The notes beneath the pieces are model-generated. The model saw nothing but the letters and a program-made list of their open reading frames with translations, was not told the DNA's origin and did not search any database. Position numbers and translations under genes: made by a program. Positions 63,573-64,000 of a stretch of 64,000 nucleotides of DNA are shown here, piece after piece (the first letter of the stretch is position 1; every line of letters starts with the position of its first letter). The DNA is from Diorhabda sublineata (taxonomy: Eukaryota > Arthropoda > Insecta > Coleoptera > Chrysomelidae): NCBI RefSeq assembly GCF_026230105.1, contig NC_079474.1, positions 33,370,294-33,434,293 on the forward strand. Direction: 5' to 3'.

Positions 63573-64000
63573 GTAAGTTGTTTTAATTTGAAATCTAAAA
63601 CTTAGTATCAACTTTTAACACAACACAATTTATCTATTAAAATGCAAATTTAATAAAATTATTTGTATTATATAACATTTTGAACTATAAAAACAAATAA
63701 TACAATAAATATGTCATACTTTACAGAAATCAATAATTTTGATACCCACTGTAACTATACGTAAATAAATTAACCTTAAAGAACGTCTGTAATAACAATA
63801 TTATCGAATTATTTGATTTAAAACAATTTAGTCTAGATATAATAAATAATAAACAACCATCTATAGTGCAGTGGGTTAATGTTTTTCTTATAAACCCACT
63901 AATATAAAATAAATATTTTAAATTACTTGCGTGTATGCAGACGATTTATTTTTTCATCCTTTCCACACTACACATTAAATTAAACCAGGTGTTGTTTTAT
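63573..64000. other. Start of GLIS-type gene intron 4, truncated by the window edge
   Basis: Begins at the donor gtaagt at 63573. AT-rich to the end of the window with no further exon recognised. Confidence 0.6.

Overview
The window is AT-rich animal nuclear DNA with GT-AG spliced genes. It is almost certainly from an insect: a complete apolipophorin gene, a GPI-type vanin-like gene, many mariner and non-LTR fragments, and a TCAGT initiator. A beetle or another holometabolous insect is plausible, but I cannot name the species from sequence alone. All three protein genes found lie on the + strand.

Layout. 1-720 holds the decayed, duplicated 3' end of a non-LTR retrotransposon on the - strand. 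2227-7250 is an eight-exon vanin-like amidohydrolase of 540 codons with an intact Glu-Lys-Cys triad and a hydrophobic C-terminal tail. 7251-13660 is intergenic, with an inverted repeat, an AT microsatellite and dispersed repeats. 13668-13736 is a compact promoter with a nuclear-receptor DR1 site, a TATA box and a TCAGT initiator. 13737-50183 is apolipophorin (apolpp). I could join 22 exons with no frame break into 3,355 codons, with a signal peptide, lipid-transfer N-terminus, a furin-type RARR site at 713-716, an amphipathic helical block and a von Willebrand D domain near the C-terminus. 50640-60324 is a large gene-poor interval. 60325-63572 is the 5' coding part of a GLIS-type zinc-finger gene (related to Drosophila lmd/sug) that runs off the right edge.

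The apolpp introns carry most of the non-genic structure: six mariner fragments of at least two subfamilies, a LINE nested inside one of them with a visible target-site duplication, a second LINE tail, a 181-bp satellite with a 362-bp higher-order pattern, a 213-bp satellite, and a 70-bp tandem repeat carrying perfect heat-shock-element arrays. The GLIS-type gene carries two short TA-flanked inverted-repeat elements in one intron.

Biology. Apolipophorin is the structural and lipid-loading protein of haemolymph lipophorin, made in fat body. Vanin-like enzymes hydrolyse pantetheine-type amides at the cell surface. The GLIS-type gene is a transcription factor. I see no sign that the three genes form a functional cluster, and no prokaryote-type system, CRISPR array, rRNA or convincing tRNA. 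Splice sites were chosen by hand from consensus and reading-frame continuity. Individual boundaries could be off by a base, but the continuous frame across all 22 apolpp exons is strong support.
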